DNA of 64,000 bases from Chryseolinea sp. (GTDB lineage Bacteria; Bacteroidota; Bacteroidia; Cytophagales; Cyclobacteriaceae): assembly GCA_025923195.1 (NCBI GenBank), contig JAICGJ010000011.1, positions 1 to 64,000 on the forward strand. Reading direction: 5' to 3'. This document shows, piece by piece, positions 60,922-64,000 of the stretch. The translations under genes and the position numbers were made by a program. Below the pieces are notes generated by a model that saw only the letters and a list, made by a program, of their open reading frames with translations, was not told where the DNA came from and searched no databases. Within the stretch, counting starts at the first letter, position 1, and each line of letters starts with the position of its first letter.

Positions 60922-63333
60922 TTATTCGTTTTTTAGTGTCTCCGCCGGATTGACCAATGAAATTCTCCATAGTAAGTAGCTTAATGTCACCCATGCGACT
61001 ACCAGCAGCAACGCGCCAGAGCCTACAAAAATAAGGGGGTTAATTGGTGTTCTGAAAGTAAAATTTTCCAGCCAGCTGTTCATGATCCACCAGATGACTG
61101 GAGTTGCTAACAAGACGGCGATAATTACAATACGGGTGAAGTCTTTTATGAGCAAGAGCATGATTTCCAACAAGGTCGCGCCTAAAACTTTTCTAATACT
61201 TACCTCCTTGGTTTTTTGTCTGAACATCAGGGAAGCTATGGCCAATAAACCAAAGCAGGCGATAGTGACTGCAATAAATGAAAAAGCACCAAGAACCGCG
61301 GCCATGCTTTGTTCAAATCGATATTGTTGATTAAGATGGTCCGATAGAAATGAAAAATCGAAGGCAAAACGATTGTCAAATTTTTTCCAGGTATTTTCGA
61401 TAGCGTTAATAGTGTTTGAAAACTCGGTGGTATTCAATTTTATCAGCACATAGTTATAGCGTGGCAGCAGCCGGAACAGCAAGGGACGCACAGGTTCGTG
61501 CAAAGATTGAAAATGAAAATCCTTTACAATACCGATAACGGTCCCCTGAACAATGCCCTCATCATAATCCCAGGAAAAGTCCTTTCCAATGGCGTTGCCG
61601 TTGTATAAATTCTTGGCCGCCGTTTCATTCAGAATGAAGGCATCTTTGTCAGCGGGATTCTCTTTTGAAAAAGATCGCCCTTCTTTAAATTTAATATCCA
61701 GCACCGTAAAGAAGTCATAGTCGATCAACGCTTCCGATGCGGCTATACGCATGTCAGGGCGCTGAGTCGCAAATACAGGATTTTGATTGAATGGCCGACC
61801 TGGAATATTGGAGGCAGCAGTGACCGATTTGACGTTCGAAATTCTGAGTAGTTCACTCCTAAGTTCTTCAAACCTGCGATTGATTGCATCGAGGTCCTTC
61901 ACCGGTAGGACAATGACTTCTTCCTGCTGAAAGCCCAACTCTTTGTTTTTCATGAATTCAAGCTGGTCATAAATGATAACACTGCTTGCGATTAATGTCA
62001 TCGATGCAAAAAACTGGAATACTGTGAAACCCTGACGAAATCTAGAACCCTTCGGGTTTTGTAAAAACTTTCCTTTGAGAACGGCACCGGCGTTTATAGA
62101 GGCAAGATAGACCGAAGGGAAGATTCCGGCAGCAAGCCCAGTTATTAGCGCCATCCCCACTAAAGCGAGCGCAAAAAAGAGATAGTCGATTTCAAGTTGT
62201 TTGCCAGTAGCCAAGGTAAAGAATGGTGATGCAGCTTCAACGCAGATCACCGCTATAACCATCGCCAGCGAACTGACAAGCAATGATTCACCCGTGAATT
62301 GAAATGCAATCTGCTTTCGAAAAGCCCCTAAGGCTTTTCTTATTCCAATTTCTTTCGCGCGTCCGGCGGATTGTGCCGTCGTCAGGTTTATAAAGTTCAC
62401 GGTCGCAATAATCAAAATAAGAAAAGCTGCAGCCATCATCATATAGATGTAGGACATATAGCCGTTTGGCTCTAGTTCCCAACGAAGGTGAGAGTGTAGA
62501 TGTATATCAGTGAGCGGCTGCAATCTAAATCCGAATTTCTTATCCTCAATTGACTGATAAAGATCATCCGGAATGTCTATGTATTTACGTATCCAATTGC
62601 CAAGCTTGCTTTCAAGCGCTTTTGCATCTGTTCCAGGTTGTAGCCTGATGTAATTATAGTGACCGAAATCATTCCAGGTATAGTATTGGCTTTCAGGATC
62701 CTCAAATGACTTCTCACGGTCATATGATACCAAAAAGTCGAAATGGAAATGCGATTCCAATGGAACATCCTTGAAGATTCCTACAACCTCTATGGTGGCA
62801 GGGTCATCGTTCACGACCAGAACCTTTCCGATCGGATCGGCATCTCCAAAATATTTTTTTGCCATGGAGGCAGAAATTATAACACCATCTGGGTTTTTTA
62901 ATACTGTTTTCGGATCACCCCGTAACAGCGGAAAACTAAACACATCGAAGAATGTACTGTCGACGGCCATCACATTATTTTCGTCAAACCGCACATCATT
63001 TTCAGGATTACGAAAAGAAAATGTTTCTTTTGTAAGGCCTATCCCCCACAATGATGTAATGCTTACCGCACTTCTGACCTCAGGAAAATCTTGCGCCAGC
63101 GCTTGCGCCATGGGATGAGGAGTGCGAGTCTGTGGATTTTCATCTTCCCACGTAATTCGATAAATATCATCAGCAAACTCGTGAAACCGGTCATAGCTTA
63201 ACTCTTGTTTCAGGTACTGGAGAATGACAAAAACGCATGCAAGGGCCAATCCCAGACCTGCGATATTAATAGCGGAATAGACGCCATTCCTCCGCAAATT
63301 CCTGGCTGCAACATGGAGATAGTTAAGAAGCAT
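60922..63333 (-). CDS. FtsX/MacB-type ABC transporter permease
   Basis: An 803-residue membrane protein from the ATG at 63333, where the family begins MLLNYLHVAARNLRRNGVYSAINIAGLGLAL. Two MacB-type periplasmic regions (about 50-290 and 450-680) alternate with FtsX helices. Both halves have the coupling motif: AGRAKEIGIRKALGAFRKQI and QKTKEVSIRKVLGATLLEIM. It ends in PAETLKNE. These permeases in Cytophagales export lipids, peptides or act in cell-envelope stress with a separate ATPase; none is in the window. Predicted as one of the many paralogous duplicated copies typical of this order. Confidence 0.93.
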   Translation of the reverse strand: MLLNYLHVAARNLRRNGVYSAINIAGLGLALACVFVILQYLKQELSYDRFHEFADDIYRITWEDENPQTRTPHPMAQALAQDFPEVRSAVSITSLWGIGLTKETFSFRNPENDVRFDENNVMAVDSTFFDVFSFPLLRGDPKTVLKNPDGVIISASMAKKYFGDADPIGKVLVVNDDPATIEVVGIFKDVPLESHFHFDFLVSYDREKSFEDPESQYYTWNDFGHYNYIRLQPGTDAKALESKLGNWIRKYIDIPDDLYQSIEDKKFGFRLQPLTDIHLHSHLRWELEPNGYMSYIYMMMAAAFLILIIATVNFINLTTAQSAGRAKEIGIRKALGAFRKQIAFQFTGESLLVSSLAMVIAVICVEAASPFFTLATGKQLEIDYLFFALALVGMALITGLAAGIFPSVYLASINAGAVLKGKFLQNPKGSRFRQGFTVFQFFASMTLIASSVIIYDQLEFMKNKELGFQQEEVIVLPVKDLDAINRRFEELRSELLRISNVKSVTAASNIPGRPFNQNPVFATQRPDMRIAASEALIDYDFFTVLDIKFKEGRSFSKENPADKDAFILNETAAKNLYNGNAIGKDFSWDYDEGIVQGTVIGIVKDFHFQSLHEPVRPLLFRLLPRYNYVLIKLNTTEFSNTINAIENTWKKFDNRFAFDFSFLSDHLNQQYRFEQSMAAVLGAFSFIAVTIACFGLLAIASLMFRQKTKEVSIRKVLGATLLEIMLLLIKDFTRIVIIAVLLATPVIWWIMNSWLENFTFRTPINPLIFVGSGALLLVVAWVTLSYLLWRISLVNPAETLKNE

Positions 63334-63568
63334 AGTATTGATTGATGTGACTTCAGGGTTTGTGAATGGTAAATTTAAGACCAATTGCAAAAAGGCCACT
63401 GAATGAGCTGAATTGGCATTTAAGCTACAGACGCTGTTCAGCTGCGTTCGGGTATAGTGCGTTTCCGGACTATAATAACTACAAAAACGAAGACCTCTGG
63501 ACGCGTCAACAGAAATTCACTTATCTTTTATTTCTTTCATGTATCGCCAAACTTTATTTTAGCTGCGA

Positions 63569-64000
63569 ATGCATGTTCCTGAATTTTCTGTGATCATACC
63601 GGTATACAACCGGCCTCAAGAGGTAAAGGAAATCTTATCCAGTTTAGCAACGCAGTCTTTTAAAGACTTCGAAGTATTAGTAGTCGACGATGGATCCTCA
63701 ATTCGATGTGACCAAGTTGTTGACCTTTTTCGCGACACGTTAAAAATCGAATATTTTTTCAAACCCAACACCGGACCAGGTCCTAGTCGCAATTTTGGAT
63801 TTTCCCGCGCCAGAGGAAATTATTTCGTTGTGTTTGACTCGGACTGCATTTTGCCTGCCCACTATTTTCAGACTGTAAATGAATCACTTGCAATAAATCA
63901 GTGGGATGCATGGGGCGGACCTGATAAAGCCCACGAGAAGTTTACGGTCAAACAACGGGCGATGGCTTATACCATGTCGTCGGTTCTCACAACGGGAGGC
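63569..64000 (+). CDS. Family 2 glycosyltransferase, N-terminal part (cut by window edge)
   Basis: From the ATG at 63569 the frame is open to the last base, 144 codons. It reads MHVPEFSVIIPVYNRPQEVK, then VLVVDDGSS, GPGPSRNFGFSRARGNYFVVFDSDC (the DxD-type motif is DSDC), and WDAWGGPDKAHEKFTVKQRAM. This is the catalytic part of a GT2 enzyme. The remainder lies beyond the window, so acceptor and membrane anchoring are unknown. It diverges from the FtsX-type gene across about 235 bases. Confidence 0.9.
   Translation, partial: MHVPEFSVIIPVYNRPQEVKEILSSLATQSFKDFEVLVVDDGSSIRCDQVVDLFRDTLKIEYFFKPNTGPGPSRNFGFSRARGNYFVVFDSDCILPAHYFQTVNESLAINQWDAWGGPDKAHEKFTVKQRAMAYTMSSVLTTGG

Overview
The window looks like a chromosome segment of a Bacteroidota bacterium, most likely order Cytophagales (Chryseolinea/Ohtaekwangia-like). 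The evidence is the TamB/TamL pair, PorT-type barrel, TonB-dependent receptor end, DUF4199 proteins, receiver-bearing hybrid kinases, many GTG/TTG-extended frames with the better ATG inside, and few Shine-Dalgarno sequences. No rRNA, tRNA, CRISPR array or complete insertion sequence was seen. Everything rests on reading the sequence and on family knowledge; no database search was run.

Layout. 1-2.4 kb: end of a TonB-dependent receptor, an Arg/Gly/Tyr-rich BON protein, a small MITE-like inverted-repeat element and an acidic small protein. 2.7-10.8 kb: a receiver-only regulator facing two kinases, one of them a 2144-residue soluble hybrid kinase with eleven 92-residue HAMP repeats. 11-18 kb: AI-2E-type permease/YtxH/holin-X operon, YihY/BrkB, two DUF748 (AsmA-like) proteins and a 50-residue lmo0937-type membrane peptide. 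18-26.6 kb: an operon ending in an NtrC-type sigma-54 activator, a PorT-like barrel, two more kinases, a glycosyltransferase and a receiver. 26.6-34 kb: tamL and tamB. 34-43 kb: a dense run of stress-type genes (DUF1328, DUF2267, YtxH, CsbD, lipoproteins, FAD oxidoreductase/PNPOx-like/SDR operon, DUF892, topoisomerase IB, low-affinity iron permease). 43-46.4 kb: MlaE-MlaF-MlaD lipid transport, then TerC. 46.4-53 kb: retropepsin-like protease, subtilase, WD40-caspase protein, Hsp20-like protein. 53-64 kb: NUMOD4/HNH protein, zinc-finger protein, short SSB, BatA-type protein, a dihydroorotase-like protein lacking metal ligands, two DUF4199 proteins, a GT2 enzyme, an FtsX-type permease and the start of another GT2 gene cut by the window edge.

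How it fits together. The main themes are envelope maintenance (TamB/TamL, Mla, DUF748, OmpA-type lipoprotein) and stress response fed by many two-component proteins. The most interesting unexplained signal is a 16-bp element, TGGCAY-N5-TT(T)N, found by eye 11-71 bases before stress-type genes or operons and missing in front of the housekeeping genes checked (Mla, ssb, the dihydroorotase-like gene). Its upstream half matches the -24 box of sigma-54 promoters; the downstream half keeps TT but usually lacks the canonical GC. One copy precedes the operon encoding the window's own sigma-54 activator. I infer a sigma-54-type stress regulon with an altered -12 element; this is not demonstrated.
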